This document shows positions 5,571 to 6,090 of a stretch of DNA of 6,090 bases, in pieces. The position numbers and the translations under genes were made by a program. Numbering within the stretch: the stretch's first letter is position 1; the number at the start of each line of letters is the position of its first letter. The stretch spans positions 1 through 6,090 of the forward strand of contig CAZGLK010000045.1 in NCBI GenBank assembly GCA_964526375.1, read 5' to 3'. This DNA is from CAZGLK01 sp964526375 (GTDB lineage: Bacteria; Patescibacteriota; Minisyncoccia; JACQLN01). The notes below the pieces were generated by a model. The model was given only the letters and a program-made list of their open reading frames with translations, did not search any database and had not been told where the DNA came from.

Positions 5571-5633
5571 GATTCTAAACCCTATCCCCTATACCCTATT
5601 TATACCCTAAACCCTATACCCTATTTTAGAATC
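5571..5633. repeat. Heptad repeat array between the response regulator and the four-helix-bundle gene, capped by inverted GATTCTAAA
   Basis: Six ACCCTAW-type heptads (5579-5585, 5586-5592, 5593-5599, then after TTAT 5604-5610, 5611-5617, 5618-5624) form two triplets. The whole is capped by GATTCTAAA (5571-5579) and its complement TTTAGAATC (5625-5633). The response regulator's last codons and TAG stop (5621-5623) lie within it. It is inverted relative to the array at 5194-5228. Confidence 0.8.
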
Positions 5634-5995
5634 TCCTTCACCTTAGCCACCACCTCGGTGGGCGTGAAATGGGCCTTAATGATGTAACTGGCCGCACCCA
5701 GCTCCAAACCGCGTTTAACATCGCCGTCCAAGCCCAGATTGGTAAGCAGCACCACCGGTATTTTGGCGGTTTGGGCTTGAGATTTTAAGGTCTTAAGCAC
5801 GGCAAAACCGTCTTTCTTGGGCAAAACAATATCCAGCAAAATCAAATCGGGCAATTCATCTTGGGCTTTAACCAAAGCCATCTCGCCATCCTGGGCCGCC
5901 GAGACCTCAAAACCAACCTCCTTAAATTTGGTGGAGTACATATCCAGCAAAAATGGATCATCTTCCACTAAGAGGATTTTATATGTTGTGGGCAT
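5621..5995 (-). CDS. Stand-alone receiver-domain response regulator (CheY/PilG/PilH-like)
   Basis: This 124-residue single receiver domain has no output domain. It has the acidic pocket E11-D12-D13 in LLVEDDPFLLDMY, the phosphoacceptor D55 in LILLDIVLPKKDG, the switch threonine T85 in VVLLTN, Y104, and the conserved K107 in YIIKAHF. All canonical residues are present, so it should be phosphorylated by a histidine kinase that is not in this window. Its position just ahead of pilT suggests that it tunes pilus extension or retraction by protein contact, as PilG and PilH do elsewhere. This is inferred from location only. The end of the gene is overlapped by a heptad repeat array that supplies the TAG stop, so the C-terminus may be slightly altered. 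The ATG at 5995 fits the family; no Shine-Dalgarno is visible. Confidence 0.93.
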   Translation of the reverse strand: MPTTYKILLVEDDPFLLDMYSTKFKEVGFEVSAAQDGEMALVKAQDELPDLILLDIVLPKKDGFAVLKTLKSQAQTAKIPVVLLTNLGLDGDVKRGLELGAASYIIKAHFTPTEVVAKVKEILK

Positions 5996-6034
5996 ATTAG
6001 ATAAATTTGATAAAATAATCCCAAACTACTAATT

Positions 6035-6084
6035 TATCCTAATGATCCTAATAAATCATTTGGAGCATTAGGATATATTCGGAT
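6035..6084. repeat. ATCCTAAT / ATTAGGAT inverted repeat upstream of the response regulator
   Basis: Units ATCCTAAT at 6036-6043 and 6045-6052 face ATTAGGAT (6067-6074) and the variant ATTCGGAT (6077-6084). The arms TATCCTAATG (6035-6044) and CATTAGGATA (6066-6075) form a perfect 10-bp stem. This is a different repeat family from those at 2344, 3642 and 5194, but built the same way from short tandem units in inverted halves. It ends 39 bases before the response regulator start codon. Confidence 0.7.
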
Positions 6085-6090
6085 TTTTAG

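Noticed and set aside
5194..5633. CRISPR array or telomere repeats
   Set aside because: The heptads are contiguous or separated by a few bases, with no 25-40 base spacers and no cas genes. CCCTAAA resembles some telomere repeats, but the stretches are short, degenerate and sit inside an operon.
1..6090. tRNA, rRNA, riboswitch or replication origin
   Set aside because: No cloverleaf, rRNA-like segment, known aptamer pattern or DnaA-box cluster was seen by eye; gaps between genes are short and filled by the repeats described.

Overview
The window reads as one stretch of a type IV pilus (T4P) gene cluster from a bacterium. The best guess is a member of the Candidate Phyla Radiation (Patescibacteria). 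That placement is an inference from four things: compact T4P genes on one strand, almost no Shine-Dalgarno sequences, and the joint presence of a four-helix-bundle (S23-type) gene, a GxxExxY gene and a REP-type Y1 transposase, which I recall as recurrent accessory genes in such genomes. No marker gene for taxonomy is present. TAA, TAG and TGA all serve as ordinary stops, so there is no sign of a UGA-recoding lineage.

All genes except the transposase lie on the minus strand. Read in the direction of transcription (right to left) they are: a stand-alone receiver response regulator (5995-5621), a four-helix-bundle protein (5567-5208), PilT-type ATPase (5188-4118), a GxxExxY protein (4085-3687), PilC platform protein (3639-2434), two paralogous type IV pilins (2298-1780 and 1760-1296), a plus-strand REP-associated tyrosine transposase (536-1231), and the N-terminal 144 codons of prepilin peptidase PilD, cut by the left edge (432-1). 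PilD would process both pilins, PilC would anchor assembly in the membrane, PilT would power retraction, and the receiver protein could regulate motility. No PilB assembly ATPase is visible; it may lie outside the window.

The most interesting signal is in the joins between the pilus genes. Each of the three non-pilus genes is bracketed by its own family of short repeats. (1) The transposase lies between two identical 30-bp hairpin repeats, and a 17-bp piece of that repeat lies inside its own coding sequence. (2) The GxxExxY gene lies between inverted copies of a 32-bp unit made of four TACGAAW heptamers, giving perfect 17-bp terminal inverted repeats. A cargo-free palindrome of the same unit follows pilC. 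(3) The four-helix-bundle gene lies between inverted arrays of ACCCTAW-type heptads. A fourth family (ATCCTAAT / ATTAGGAT) sits at the right edge. Several repeat blocks start within about 3 bases of the upstream gene's stop codon. This suggests small one-gene cassettes that enter operons at gene ends without breaking the host genes. It is a hypothesis from this one locus.

There is no gene-free stretch longer than 300 bases. The largest gaps (433-535 and 2299-2433) hold a REP hairpin plus promoter elements and the solo TACGAAW palindrome, respectively.
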